DNA of 20,304 bases from an uncultured Prevotella sp. (GTDB taxonomy: Bacteria; Bacteroidota; Bacteroidia; Bacteroidales; Bacteroidaceae): contig CAJKQX010000047.1 of assembly GCA_905202125.1 (NCBI GenBank), forward strand, positions 1-20,304, read 5' to 3'. A program made the position numbers and the translations under genes. The first letter of the stretch is position 1; each line of letters opens with the position of its first letter. This document shows, piece after piece, positions 1 through 9,066 of this stretch. Below the pieces are notes generated by a model. That model was given only the letters and a program-made list of their open reading frames with translations, was not told the DNA's origin and made no database searches.

Positions 1-4
1 TATA

Positions 5-79
5 GGATGCGGCTCGGCAATGCCAAACTGAAAAAAATCTTTTTTCGTTTGCCATTGCGCTCACCTTTCACTATATTTG
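5..79 (+). promoter_or_regulatory. Promoter P1 of malQ inside a palindromic cassette
   Basis: A -33 element TTTG (48-51) and a -7 element TATATTTG (72-79) are separated by 20 bp, matching the Bacteroidota consensus TTTG-N19-21-TAnnTTTG exactly. Immediately upstream lies a long imperfect inverted repeat: 17-28 (GCAATGCCAAAC) pairs with 47-58 (GTTTGCCATTGC) with one mismatch, and the A-run 31-35 pairs with the T-run 40-44, so the -33 box sits in the right arm. Transcription would start near 84-87, giving a leader of about 90 nt before the ATG at 175. The palindrome could be an operator or part of a recurrent promoter cassette. Confidence 0.75.
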
Positions 80-125
80 CATGAAATTTGGTGGCGATTT
101 GTTTTAACACTCAAAATGTTTGATG

Positions 126-133
126 TACCTTTG
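126..133 (+). promoter_or_regulatory. Possible second malQ promoter (-7 element P2)
   Basis: TACCTTTG matches TAnnTTTG and would start transcription near 138-142, about 35 nt before the ATG at 175. A -33 box is imperfect: TTTT at 102-105 has the right 20-bp spacing, while a true TTTG at 98-101 is 24 bp away. It is therefore a weaker call than P1. Confidence 0.35.
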
Positions 134-174
134 CTCATCGTCAACCATGTTTGTACTTATTAACTGAAAACTCT

Positions 175-2871
175 ATGCGACTGATTTTTAATGTGGAATA
201 TGAGACCTCATTTGGTGAGGAACTCATGCTAAATATTCTTTCCGAACCCATCGATGGTGCTCTCGAACCCCGACAGTATCACATGTCGACAGTCGACGGG
301 TTGCATTGGACCTGCCGTGTCGACAATTATTATAATGCAGAATACCCTTCGCTTGACTATTTTTACAGTGTCGCCAACACAGAGGGGGAAATACGTCGCG
401 AATGGACGGCCGCGCCCCATCGTCTCGAATTCTCGTCACGCGACACCCGCACATATGTTCAGAACGACCGTTGGACCGATATCCCGTGTGATGTATATCT
501 TTACAGTTCGGCATTCACATCGTGCATCAATCGCCGTCCTCATGCGTCTGTGCCCCGATCTGCGTTTGATTCCACTCTTCGGCTTGAGGTTCATGCACCA
601 CAGTTGCGCTCGGGCGACCGTCTGGCCCTCATAGGCAATCATCACGCCTTAGGGTCGTGGAATCTCGCGTCGACCATCGCCATGACCGAGCACAAATGCA
701 ACTGCTGGATGGTGGATCTCGATGCCACGCTTTTTGCCGACGAGGATATCGAGTTCAAGTTTGTCATTCTCAACGATCGCGACAATCATAAGGCGATGTG
801 GGAGACCGGGCTCAACCGCAAACTCCACGTTCCTTCGGCCGAAGCGTCCACAACCGAGACATACAGTCTGACGCAGGCTTTCTTCGAGATATGCGATGTC
901 AAGCTGGCCGGAACGCTCGTTCCTGTCTTCTCGCTACGCTCCGAGAGCAGTTTCGGCGTCGGCGATTTCGGCGATCTGAAGAAGATGGTGGGGTGGGTGG
1001 CCGACACCCGTCAGCGTGTATTGCAGCTCCTTCCCGTTAACGATACCACCACAACACACACCCGGGCCGACTCCTATCCGTACAGTTGTATCAGCGTGTT
1101 CGCACTCCATCCGCAGTATGTCGATCTGTCTGCTCTGCCGCCATTGGCAGATGAGACACTACGCAGACACTACGAATCCCTGCGCCGCGAGCTCAACGCT
1201 CTGCCGCAGTTGGACTACGAACGTGTGAACAAAGCCAAGAACGAATACCTCAGATTGCTCTTCGAACAAGAGGGAACGAACGTCCTGCGGTCGGCACCCT
1301 ACAAACGATTCTTCAAGGAGTCGGAGTATTGGCTCGTGCCCTACGCCCGCTACTGTTGTCTGCGCGACACCTATGGCACGGCAGATTTCACCCTCTGGCC
1401 CGACAATAGGAGATGGGACGAGAGCCGGCGCGCCCGTCTGTCCAACCCGCGGAGCAAAGGATGGAAAGAACTCTCCTTCTATTTCTACGTGCAGTATATC
1501 CTCGCCCGACAGCTCGGCGAGGCTCATGACTACGCTGTGGCCCGCGGTGTGATACTCAAAGGCGACATACCTATCGGGGTCAACCGCAAGGGTTGTGACG
1601 TGTGGCAGGAATCCGAATATTTCAATCTTGACGCACAGGCCGGCGCTCCGCCAGATGCTTTCGCGGTGAACGGTCAGAACTGGGAGTTTCCCACTTACAA
1701 CTGGGAACGCATGCTTGCCGACGGTTGCCGGTGGTGGGTGCGTCGTTTCCGGCACATGTCTCTGTTCTTCGACGCATACCGCATCGACCATGTGCTCGGC
1801 TTTTTCCGTATCTGGGAGATACCCGCCGATGCCGTCCATGCGCTCACCGGACATTTCGCTCCGGCGCTCGGCATGACCGCCGCCGAAATCGAGTCGTACG
1901 GTCTCTTCTTCCGTGAGCAACTTTTCACCCAACCGTTTATCACCACGGCCACCGTGGAAGACATCTTCGGCGACCTTGCTCCGGATGTAATGGACACTTA
2001 TCTCGATCATTCGCACAGCGATGTGTGGCATCTAAAACCCGAGTATGACACCCAGCGCAAGATAGAGGCCGCATTTGCTGATACACTGTCTGAAGACGAC
2101 AAGAGATTGCGCGACGGACTCTATGCGCTCGTGAGCGAGGTGCTCTTTGTGCGCGACCATCGCGACGGAGCCAAGTTCCACCCACGCATCACAGCCCATA
2201 CCACCCATGTGTATCAGTCGCTTGACGACAAGGCCCGCGACGCTTTCTGCCGCCTTTACGATGATTATTTCTATCATCGCAACAATTATTTCTGGTATCG
2301 TGAGGCCATGAAGAAATTGCCTTTGCTCGTTCAGGCCACGCGGATGCTTGTGTGTGCCGAAGACCTCGGTATGGTGCCCGACTGTGTGGCATGGGTGATG
2401 GAGCAGTTGCGCATACTCAGTCTGGAGCTGCAGTCGATGCCCAAGAGGTACGGACTGCGTTTCGGACGTCTCGGCGACAATCCCTATCGCTCTGTCTGCA
2501 CCATCTCTACGCACGACACACCGACGCTGCGTCAGTGGTGGGACGAGGACACGGAGCGCACCGCCGATTACTATTCCACGATGTTGTATTACTCTGGTGA
2601 CGCGCCTCATCCACTTCCCGGATGGCTCGCCTCCGACATCATCGCCCGCCATCTTGAGTCGCCCTCCATGCTCTGCATCCTCTCCATTCAGGACTGGTTG
2701 GCCATAGATGAGACGCTGCGTCTGCCCGATGCCGATGCCGAACGCATCAACATCCCGGCCGATCCGCATCATTATTGGCGTTACCGCATGCACCTGAATA
2801 TCGAGCAACTGGCTGCCGCCACCTATTATAATAATAGTGTCAGGGAACTCATATCGCGCAGCGGCAGATAG
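175..2871 (+). CDS. malQ: 4-alpha-glucanotransferase (GH77) with N-terminal starch-binding domains
   Basis: This enzyme transfers alpha-1,4-glucan segments between maltodextrins, releasing glucose, in cytoplasmic glycogen and maltodextrin metabolism. The start is placed at the ATG at 175 (898 residues) because the family begins with an MRLIFNVEY-like strand; an in-frame TTG at 151 would add eight unlikely residues. Residues 1-105 and about 133-235 look like two CBM20-type starch-binding domains (the second with LIGNHHALGSWN and a terminal WETGLNRKL). The GH77 barrel follows from about 245 (VPVFSLRSESSFGVGDFGDL, then SYPYSCISVFALHP). Catalytic residues are visible: nucleophile D538 in DAYRIDH, acid/base E729 in CAEDLG, and D781 in STHDTP. 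The length of about 900 residues fits the Bacteroidales and plant DPE2-like architecture, longer than E. coli MalQ. The M28 peptidase gene follows 45 bp downstream with no terminator between, so the two may be co-transcribed. Confidence 0.95.
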   Translation: MRLIFNVEYETSFGEELMLNILSEPIDGALEPRQYHMSTVDGLHWTCRVDNYYNAEYPSLDYFYSVANTEGEIRREWTAAPHRLEFSSRDTRTYVQNDRWTDIPCDVYLYSSAFTSCINRRPHASVPRSAFDSTLRLEVHAPQLRSGDRLALIGNHHALGSWNLASTIAMTEHKCNCWMVDLDATLFADEDIEFKFVILNDRDNHKAMWETGLNRKLHVPSAEASTTETYSLTQAFFEICDVKLAGTLVPVFSLRSESSFGVGDFGDLKKMVGWVADTRQRVLQLLPVNDTTTTHTRADSYPYSCISVFALHPQYVDLSALPPLADETLRRHYESLRRELNALPQLDYERVNKAKNEYLRLLFEQEGTNVLRSAPYKRFFKESEYWLVPYARYCCLRDTYGTADFTLWPDNRRWDESRRARLSNPRSKGWKELSFYFYVQYILARQLGEAHDYAVARGVILKGDIPIGVNRKGCDVWQESEYFNLDAQAGAPPDAFAVNGQNWEFPTYNWERMLADGCRWWVRRFRHMSLFFDAYRIDHVLGFFRIWEIPADAVHALTGHFAPALGMTAAEIESYGLFFREQLFTQPFITTATVEDIFGDLAPDVMDTYLDHSHSDVWHLKPEYDTQRKIEAAFADTLSEDDKRLRDGLYALVSEVLFVRDHRDGAKFHPRITAHTTHVYQSLDDKARDAFCRLYDDYFYHRNNYFWYREAMKKLPLLVQATRMLVCAEDLGMVPDCVAWVMEQLRILSLELQSMPKRYGLRFGRLGDNPYRSVCTISTHDTPTLRQWWDEDTERTADYYSTMLYYSGDAPHPLPGWLASDIIARHLESPSMLCILSIQDWLAIDETLRLPDADAERINIPADPHHYWRYRMHLNIEQLAAATYYNNSVRELISRSGR

Positions 2872-2916
2872 ACTTGAACGTGCACGATTACTAAAGATGA
2901 AAAATATGTACGATAT

Positions 2917-3951
2917 ATGAAAAGATTTTTGTTTTTAATTGCGTTGTCATTGGTGGTCTTGTCAACCGTGGCCGGCGGCAAGGACAAGCGCCGCACAAAG
3001 TCGTCCACACCTGACAAACGCTTGGAGATGCTCTCCACCATCACGTCCGAAACAGCTCTTGCACATATCGGTTTTCTCGCCGATGATGCCCTTGAGGGTC
3101 GTGAGGCCGGTGTCACGGGCTCGCGTGTGGCGGCCGCTTATATCGTGGCCCAACTCCGTATGTATGGCATCCGCCCGCTTTTAGACAGTTACATGCAACC
3201 TTTCTCGGCTTACAGTGCCGAACGACAGAAACGTAAGCCTTATTATGTGGAACCGGACAGCATAGCCAAACTCGCTGCCGTCACCCATCGCCGTCTCAAT
3301 ATGGCCAATGTGTTGGGCTGTATCCCCGGCCGGCGCAGTGATGAGTACGTGATAGTAGGCGCCCATTTCGACCACATCGGATACGACAAGTCGCTCGAGA
3401 ACGACCAAATCTATAATGGAGCCGATGACAATGCCTCGGGCGTGAGTGCCGTGTTGCAGATAGCGCGGGCGTTCGCCCTTAGCGGAGAAAAGCCTCTGCG
3501 TACCATCATCTTTGCCTTTTGGGACGGAGAGGAGATAGGACTGTTGGGTTCGCGCTATTTCGTTCAGGAGTGTCCTTTCATTGATAAGGTGAAGGGATAT
3601 CTCAATTTCGATATGATAGGACGCAACCACCTGCCCGATAATCCGCGCCATGTGGTGTATTTCTACACCGAGTCGCATCCCGCGTTTGGCGATTGGCTCA
3701 AGAGCGATGTAGCCACTTACGGACTGCGGCTCGACCCCGACTATCGTGCCTGGGACCGTCCGACATCGGGCAGTGACAATGCTTCGTTCGCGCGGCTCGA
3801 CATACCCGTGATATGGTATCACACCGATGGCCACCCCGATTATCATCAGCCGGGAGACGAGGCCGACCGTATCAATTACGAGAAGGTGACAGACATCACG
3901 AAGGCCGCGATGCTCAACATGTGGAATCTTGCCAATCTGGAGCAGTATTGA
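2917..3951 (+). CDS. Secreted M28-family zinc metallopeptidase (aminopeptidase-like)
   Basis: The 344-residue protein begins with a signal peptide (MKR, then a hydrophobic run to about residue 18, AGG), without a lipobox cysteine, so it is probably periplasmic. The M28 co-catalytic two-zinc site is readable: H150 and D152 in GAHFDHIG, bridging D170 in GADDNASG, catalytic E205 and ligand E206 in WDGEEIGLLGS, D232 in NFDMIGRN, and a C-terminal His in GHPDYHQPGDEAD (H310 most likely, H306 the alternative). Residues 41-100 form the usual N-terminal helical part with the FLADDALEGREAGTxGS-like motif of this subgroup. M28 enzymes remove N-terminal residues from peptides; a few relatives are glutaminyl cyclases, but the retained EE pair and DDNASG favour a peptidase. 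The substrate cannot be told from sequence. The gene lies 45 bp after malQ and ends at a strong hairpin. Confidence 0.9.
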   Translation: MKRFLFLIALSLVVLSTVAGGKDKRRTKSSTPDKRLEMLSTITSETALAHIGFLADDALEGREAGVTGSRVAAAYIVAQLRMYGIRPLLDSYMQPFSAYSAERQKRKPYYVEPDSIAKLAAVTHRRLNMANVLGCIPGRRSDEYVIVGAHFDHIGYDKSLENDQIYNGADDNASGVSAVLQIARAFALSGEKPLRTIIFAFWDGEEIGLLGSRYFVQECPFIDKVKGYLNFDMIGRNHLPDNPRHVVYFYTESHPAFGDWLKSDVATYGLRLDPDYRAWDRPTSGSDNASFARLDIPVIWYHTDGHPDYHQPGDEADRINYEKVTDITKAAMLNMWNLANLEQY

Positions 3952-3954
3952 TAT

Positions 3955-4004
3955 AATGAAAGCACACGGATTATCTGAATGGTGATAGTCCGTGTGCTTT
4001 CATT
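3955..4004. terminator. Bidirectional terminator between the M28 gene and the chromate transporter pair
   Basis: Arms 3955-3970 and 3989-4004 are a perfect 16-bp inverted repeat (AATGAAAGCACACGGA on the left). Pairing continues through 3971-3975/3984-3988 with one G-T wobble, giving a stem of 21 bp and an 8-nt loop. T-rich sequence follows on the plus strand (4003-4008) and the left arm gives a U-containing tail on the minus strand. It sits between two convergent genes and probably serves both. Confidence 0.9.
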
Positions 4005-4022
4005 TTGTATTACAGGATGTTA

Positions 4023-4598
4023 TCAATAGAGCAGCATCAGACCCGCAAATGCGGCCCACGCTATCATCTTTATTGGATTTATCTTGAGCGATTTTGTGCC
4101 GACATAAGTCGCCACGAACAGTGCCGAACTGATCCAGAACTGCCACGGATTGATGTCGGGCGAAGAGAAATTCTCCTCGTTCATCAACAGCAGGGCGGCC
4201 GCTCCGAGTAGTCCCACGACAGCCGGCCGCAGCCCGCTGAATATGTTCTGCACCACCTGCGTGTGCATATATTTCATCAGGACCTTGCTCATCAATATCA
4301 TCAGAATCAATGATGGCAGCACGAGGGCGAACGTTGCGGTGGCGCTGCCCAGTATGGCCATCGACTCGCCGAACCCCGCGTTGTGTACGGCAGTGTAGCC
4401 ACAGTACGTGGCCGAGTTGATACCGATGGGTCCGGGCGTCATCTGGCTCACTGCAACGATGTTGGTGAACTCGGCCGTGGTGAGCCATCCGTGTCTTACT
4501 ACCGTCTCTGTCTGTATGAGCGACAGCATGCCGTATCCGCCTCCAAAGCCGAAAAGGCCGATCTCAAAGAATGTTATGAAGAGTTGTAAGAATATCAT
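4023..4598 (-). CDS. Short-chain chromate transporter (CHR family), second half-size subunit
   Basis: A 191-residue membrane protein of the ChrA/CHR family. The start is set at the ATG at 4598, which overlaps the stop of the upstream partner as ATGA; an in-frame ATG further up (4685) would run deep into the partner and add a non-homologous tail. Residues 16-31 carry the family motif FGFGGGYGMLSLIQTE, residues 51-68 SQMTPGPIGINSATYCGY, and about 120-133 a GLRPAVVGLLGAA segment, with five or six hydrophobic stretches. Full-length ChrA proteins of about 400 residues contain two such halves; short-chain members occur as adjacent pairs that are thought to work together. Family members export chromate by proton-coupled antiport, but many have unproven substrates, so the chromate function is a family-level inference. 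Confidence 0.9.
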   Translation of the reverse strand: MIFLQLFITFFEIGLFGFGGGYGMLSLIQTETVVRHGWLTTAEFTNIVAVSQMTPGPIGINSATYCGYTAVHNAGFGESMAILGSATATFALVLPSLILMILMSKVLMKYMHTQVVQNIFSGLRPAVVGLLGAAALLLMNEENFSSPDINPWQFWISSALFVATYVGTKSLKINPIKMIAWAAFAGLMLLY

Positions 4599-5140
4599 TC
4601 GGTTGGTTTTAACAGTTTGCCGTAAAGATAACCACCAATACCTGCCAATACGATAATAGCTATCGGGTTTACCCCCAATTTCCATATCAGCAGTGCGCTG
4701 GCTATCGGTATCCAGCAGTTGTTGATTGTTATGTCCGCGCTTTTGGCCATGTTGAACACCGGAGCGGCTATCAGTGCCACGACGGCCGGACGTATGCCGC
4801 GGAAGATGGAGGCCACTACCTTGTTGTCTTCAATCTGTTTGAAGAACAGAGCAATCATGAGTATGATGAGAAAAGAGGGCAGAGCCGTGCCCAAAGCGGT
4901 GCATAGCGCTCCGCGAGTTTTTCGGAGTTTGTAGCCGATGAATATGCTGATGTTGATGGCAAACACGCCGGGACAACTTTGCGCCACGGCAATGAGGTCG
5001 AGAAATTCCTTTCGGTCAATCCACTTGTGTCGGTCCACCACCTCCGTCTCTATTATCGGTATCATGGCATATCCGCCTCCGAGCGTGAAGGCTCCGATCT
5101 TGAAAAATGTCTTGAAACTCTCTATGTAAACGTTTGACAT
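4595..5140 (-). CDS. Short-chain chromate transporter (CHR family), first half-size subunit
   Basis: A 181-residue membrane protein homologous to the following gene and forming a translationally coupled pair with it (4-bp ATGA overlap at 4595-4598). The family motif FTLGGGYAMIPIIETE lies at residues 18-33, followed by AQSCPGVFAINISIFIGYK at 53-71 and FRGIRPAVVALIAAP near 113-127. The central PGP of the partner is PGV here, so the two halves are not interchangeable copies. The paired arrangement resembles ywrB/ywrA of Bacillus subtilis. The gene is 144 bp downstream of purL and separated from it by a terminator; I could not find a canonical -7 element in that gap. The transported anion is unproven. 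Confidence 0.9.
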   Translation of the reverse strand: MSNVYIESFKTFFKIGAFTLGGGYAMIPIIETEVVDRHKWIDRKEFLDLIAVAQSCPGVFAINISIFIGYKLRKTRGALCTALGTALPSFLIILMIALFFKQIEDNKVVASIFRGIRPAVVALIAAPVFNMAKSADITINNCWIPIASALLIWKLGVNPIAIIVLAGIGGYLYGKLLKPTE

Positions 5141-5216
5141 GCCTTTGAGTGTAGTCTTTTGTTTGTGCCTTTAGATCGCATAAGGCCGCGATGCGTTTGT
5201 CAATAAAGACAAATAA

Positions 5217-5276
5217 AAGGCAGTCGGGCACGGTAACTACATTGTTTGTTTGCGTATCGTGAGGCCCTACTGCCTT
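5217..5276 (-). terminator. Terminator downstream of purL
   Basis: Arms 5217-5229 (AAGGCAGTCGGGC) and 5264-5276 (GCCCTACTGCCTT) pair over 13 positions with one mismatch. Read on the minus strand, the hairpin begins 8 bp after the purL stop codon and is followed by TTTTATTTG. The loop is long (34 nt) for an intrinsic terminator, which lowers confidence slightly. Confidence 0.7.
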
Positions 5277-5284
5277 GATATTTA

Positions 5285-8200
5285 TTACTGATTCTCTATC
5301 CAGCGGCGGGCATTGACAAATGCCTCGATCCACGGTGTGACGTCATCGTTGCGACGATCGGCCGGATACCAGGCGTTCTGCCACGGGAAGATGGCGCGCT
5401 CGAGGTGTGGCATCATTGCCACGTGGCGTCCGTCGGCCGAGCATATACCTGCCACGTTGTAGTCCGAACCGTTGGGGTTGCCGGGATACTCGGCGTAGTT
5501 GTACTTGGCCACGATGTTGTATTTCAACTCATCCTCGGGCAGACTGAACTTGCCTTCTCCGTGGGCCACCCATATACCGAGTTTGTTGCCGCTGAGCGAG
5601 GAGAACATAACGCTGTTGTTCTGAGGTATCTCCAGGCCGAGGAATGCGCTCTCAAACTTATGCGAGTCGTTGTGCAGCATGTGGGCGCGGCGGTCGTGCT
5701 CGGGATTGATAAGGTTGAGTTCCACCATGAGCTGGCAACCGTTGCAGATACCGAGGGACAAAGTGTCCTTGCGGGCATAGAACTTGTCGAGTGCCTCTTT
5801 GGCTTTGGGGTTGAAGAGGAATGCTCCGGCCCATCCTTTGGCCGAGCCCAGTACGTCGGAGTTGGAGAATCCGCCGCAGAACACTATCATGTTGATGTCT
5901 TCGAGCGTTTCGCGTCCACTGATGAGGTCGGTCATCATCACATCTTTCACGTCGAAGCCGGCCAGATAGAGTGAGTAAGCCATTTCGCGTTCGCCGTTGG
6001 TACCTTTCTCGCGTATGATGGCGGCCTTGATGCCCGAGCGTTCCTTGCGGTCGGCAGTCAGACCATATTGTGCCAGTGTGCCGGTGAAATCGGCTCCGGT
6101 CTTTATCTCCACCGGTTGAGCCTTGTAGTTGGCGTGTCTCTTTTCGGCACAACCGTTGAAGCTCTGGCGGCGATCAAGCAAGTATGATGTCTCATACCAA
6201 GCTTCGCGCATGGCGTCGATGTCTATTGTGTGGTTGAAATCTGCCTTCCTGATGTTGATGGAGCGTGTAGCCGGAGTAGGACGTCCTATCTCTGCATATG
6301 CTACACCGCACTCTTCCATCATCGTGACGAAAGCCTCTTTGTTGCTGTCGGCAATCTGAACTACCACTCCGGGGTTCTCTGCCAACAGGTTTTTCACGAT
6401 GTCTGTGCCGGCCATACCGTTCAGATCGACATCGATACCGCCTGTGGTGTTGGCGAAACACATCTCAAGCAGGGTGGTGATGAGACCACCTGCGCTGATG
6501 TCGTGACCCGCCATGATGAGGCCCTTGTTGTTCAGTGCCTGTATGGCGTTGAAACAGTCGGCAAAGTATTCGGCGTTTTTCACTGTCGGAACATCATCGC
6601 CCACCTTGCCCAGACTCTGTGCGAAGGCACTGCCGCCGAGACGTTGCTCGTCGAAAGAGAAATCGATGTGATACAGCGTGGAGTTGCTGTCGTTTACCAT
6701 CACGGGCGAAACCACATTGCGGATGTCGCTCACCTCGCCGCCGGCGCTCACGATAACGGTTCCCGGAGAGATGATTTTCTCGCCGCCGGGATATTGCTGT
6801 GTCATCGACAGAGAGTCTTTTCCGGTAGGCACATTGATCTTGAGGCTCACGCAGAAATCGCTGAGTGCTTTCACCGCGCTGTACAGACGGGCGTCCTCAC
6901 CTTTCTGCGAGCGGCACGGCCACATCCAGTTGGCGGAGAGTGAGAGGCTCTTCATGCCGTCAGCCAACGGTGCCCATACGATGTTGGTCAGAGCCTCGGC
7001 CACCGACAATACGCTACCTGCCTCGGGCGATGCCAGTCCTGCCTGAGGTGCATGTCCCAATGCCGTGGCGATACCTTTGCGTCCGCGATAGTCAAGCGCC
7101 ACCACTCCGCAGTCGCTCAACGGCAACTGCAGCTCGCCCTGACACTGTTGGCGGGCTATCTTTCCGGTCACTGAGCGATCCACCTTGTTGGTGAGCCAGT
7201 CCTTGCAAGCCACTGCCTCAAGATGCAGCACGTTGTTGATGTATTCATCGAGTTTTTCGGGTTGTGCGGTCACATCGCAATAGTCGGCGTCCACATAGTG
7301 TCTTTCCACCGTCTCGTCTCTCATCACCGTTTTGGGTGAATGGCCGAACATCTGGGCCACATCAAGGTCGAACGGTCTCACGCCATCGGCCTGTTCGAAT
7401 GAGAAATGCGCGTCGCCCGTTGTCTCGCCCACCACGTATAGCGGTGCACGTTCGCGTTCGGCGATACGGCGCACATGGTCGATATGCTTTTCGTCAATGA
7501 GCAGTCCCATGCGTTCTTGGCTCTCGTTGGCGATTATCTCTTTTGCGGAGAGAGTCTTGTCGCCTATCGGCAGCTTGTCCATCTCTATCTTTCCGCCGCA
7601 CTCTTCCACGAGTTCCGACAGACAGTTGAGGTGTCCGGCCGATCCGTGGTCGTGAATGCTCACCACAGGATTGTTATCCTCTTCGCACAGTGCTCTTACG
7701 AGATTGTATGCGCGTTTCTGCATCTCGGGGTTGGCGCGCTGCACGGCGTTCAGTTCGATACCGTTGGAGTAGCGACCTGTATCCACCGAAGACACCGATC
7801 CGCCACCGAGTCCGATGCGGTAGTTGTCACCACCCACAACGACCACCTTGTTGCCCTTTTGCGGCTCTTTCTTCAGACAGTCGCGCTTTGTGCCGTATCC
7901 CACGCCGCCGGCAAGCATTATCACCTTGTCGTAAGCATACGTCTCTTCACCCTCTTTATGTTCGAAAGTGAGCACCGAACCGCAGATGAGCGGTTGTCCG
8001 AACTTATTACCGAAATCGCTCGCTCCGTTTGATGCCTTGATGAGGATTTGTTCCGGTGTCTGATACAACCATTTGCGCACGGGCAGTATCTCTTCCCAGG
8101 CGTGGATTCCGCTCTTGCCTTCTTTGCGTGGATAAGAGGTCATATACACCGCTGTTCCGGCTATCGGCCATGAACCGACGCCGCCACCCATACGGTCGCG

Positions 8201-9007
8201 TATCTCACCTCCGGTACCTGTTGCGGCACCGTTGAACGGCTCGACAGTGGTCGGGAAATTGTGAGTCTCGGCCTTGAGCGATATCACGCTTTCTATTTCC
8301 TTTACGCGGAAATAGTCGGATGTTGACTGATCGGCAGGTGCAAACTGTTCTACGACAGGTCCTTTGGCGAAGGCCACATTGTCCTTGTAGGCCGACATTA
8401 TCTTGTTGGGATTCTCCTTTGTGGTTCTTTTTATCATTGCAAAGAGGCTTGATTCCATCTCTTTGCCATCGATGATGAATGTTCCGCCGAATATCTTGTG
8501 ACGGCAGTGCTCGGAGTTTATCTGTGCGAAACCGAAAATCTCGGAGTCAGTCAGCGGTCTGCCGAGCTGTCCTTCTATCTTGTGAAGGTATTCTATTTCT
8601 TCGGGCGAGAGAGCCAGGCCCTCCTGTTCGTTGTACTCCTCGATGTTGTCCACCCGTTTGATGGGTTCGGGGGCATGGTTGACGGTGAACACGTCCTGAG
8701 TCAGCCCGTTGTACATGCGTTGCAGCATCGGGTCGTGGTCGGCCTCTTCCGAATCCACCGGGAAGAACTCCTCTATACGAAGGATGCCGTCAAGGCCCAT
8801 GTTCTGAGTTATCTCCACAGCGTTGGTGCTCCACGGTGTTATCATTTCGCGGCGTGGTCCGATGAAATATCCTTTCATGGTTTCGCTTTCCGTGGGAGTG
8901 GCGTCACCGTAAAGCCAACAAAGTTCGTTGATTTCGTCTTTACTGAGCTGACGGCTTGTTTGGGTTGCTATCACGCTCTTTGATGGGGTCCTGAAAAAAA
9001 GAATCAT
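5285..9007 (-). CDS. purL: Phosphoribosylformylglycinamidine synthase (FGAM synthase), single-chain form
   Basis: This cytoplasmic enzyme catalyses the fourth step of de novo purine synthesis: FGAR + glutamine + ATP give FGAM. At 1240 residues it is the large single-chain type, as in E. coli, not the PurS/PurL/PurQ complex. In order there are a PurS-like N-terminal domain (about 1-140), a linker with the family signature NSEHCRHK (164-171), two AIR-synthase-like ATP-binding halves (GGEIRDRMGGGVGSWP near 267; SIHDHGSAGH in the middle), and a class I glutamine amidotransferase domain from about residue 990. The amidotransferase triad is visible: nucleophile C1088 in LGICNGCQL, and H1201 with E1203 in MMPHLERA. 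The start ATG at 9007 gives the MILFFRTPSKSVIA beginning common in Bacteroidales. A TATCTTTG -7 element lies 32 bp upstream with a perfect palindrome further up. Confidence 0.97.
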   Translation of the reverse strand: MILFFRTPSKSVIATQTSRQLSKDEINELCWLYGDATPTESETMKGYFIGPRREMITPWSTNAVEITQNMGLDGILRIEEFFPVDSEEADHDPMLQRMYNGLTQDVFTVNHAPEPIKRVDNIEEYNEQEGLALSPEEIEYLHKIEGQLGRPLTDSEIFGFAQINSEHCRHKIFGGTFIIDGKEMESSLFAMIKRTTKENPNKIMSAYKDNVAFAKGPVVEQFAPADQSTSDYFRVKEIESVISLKAETHNFPTTVEPFNGAATGTGGEIRDRMGGGVGSWPIAGTAVYMTSYPRKEGKSGIHAWEEILPVRKWLYQTPEQILIKASNGASDFGNKFGQPLICGSVLTFEHKEGEETYAYDKVIMLAGGVGYGTKRDCLKKEPQKGNKVVVVGGDNYRIGLGGGSVSSVDTGRYSNGIELNAVQRANPEMQKRAYNLVRALCEEDNNPVVSIHDHGSAGHLNCLSELVEECGGKIEMDKLPIGDKTLSAKEIIANESQERMGLLIDEKHIDHVRRIAERERAPLYVVGETTGDAHFSFEQADGVRPFDLDVAQMFGHSPKTVMRDETVERHYVDADYCDVTAQPEKLDEYINNVLHLEAVACKDWLTNKVDRSVTGKIARQQCQGELQLPLSDCGVVALDYRGRKGIATALGHAPQAGLASPEAGSVLSVAEALTNIVWAPLADGMKSLSLSANWMWPCRSQKGEDARLYSAVKALSDFCVSLKINVPTGKDSLSMTQQYPGGEKIISPGTVIVSAGGEVSDIRNVVSPVMVNDSNSTLYHIDFSFDEQRLGGSAFAQSLGKVGDDVPTVKNAEYFADCFNAIQALNNKGLIMAGHDISAGGLITTLLEMCFANTTGGIDVDLNGMAGTDIVKNLLAENPGVVVQIADSNKEAFVTMMEECGVAYAEIGRPTPATRSINIRKADFNHTIDIDAMREAWYETSYLLDRRQSFNGCAEKRHANYKAQPVEIKTGADFTGTLAQYGLTADRKERSGIKAAIIREKGTNGEREMAYSLYLAGFDVKDVMMTDLISGRETLEDINMIVFCGGFSNSDVLGSAKGWAGAFLFNPKAKEALDKFYARKDTLSLGICNGCQLMVELNLINPEHDRRAHMLHNDSHKFESAFLGLEIPQNNSVMFSSLSGNKLGIWVAHGEGKFSLPEDELKYNIVAKYNYAEYPGNPNGSDYNVAGICSADGRHVAMMPHLERAIFPWQNAWYPADRRNDDVTPWIEAFVNARRWIENQ

Positions 9008-9038
9008 GTGTTATTTATATTTGTTTCGTTTCTTGTTG

Positions 9039-9046
9039 CAAAGATA
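9039..9046 (-). promoter_or_regulatory. -7 element of the purL promoter
   Basis: Read on the minus strand this is TATCTTTG, a perfect TAnnTTTG, ending 31 nt before the purL ATG. The predicted start point is near 9032, giving a short leader of about 25 nt. No TTTG is found at the expected -33 position (about 9066-9070); that place is taken by the palindrome at 9067-9078. Confidence 0.75.
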
Positions 9047-9066
9047 CTTTAAAAATCCGAGCTATT

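Noticed and set aside
1159..2808. Open frames of 290 and 258 codons on the minus strand inside malQ (1159-2031 and 2032-2808)
   Set aside because: They mirror the GH77 coding region, show no recognisable domains and have no promoter or ribosome binding site.
5170..5210. Two tiny hairpins (ATCGC/GCGAT and TTGTC/GACAA) between purL and the chromate transporter pair
   Set aside because: Stems of only 5 bp are too short to support a regulatory RNA or second terminator.
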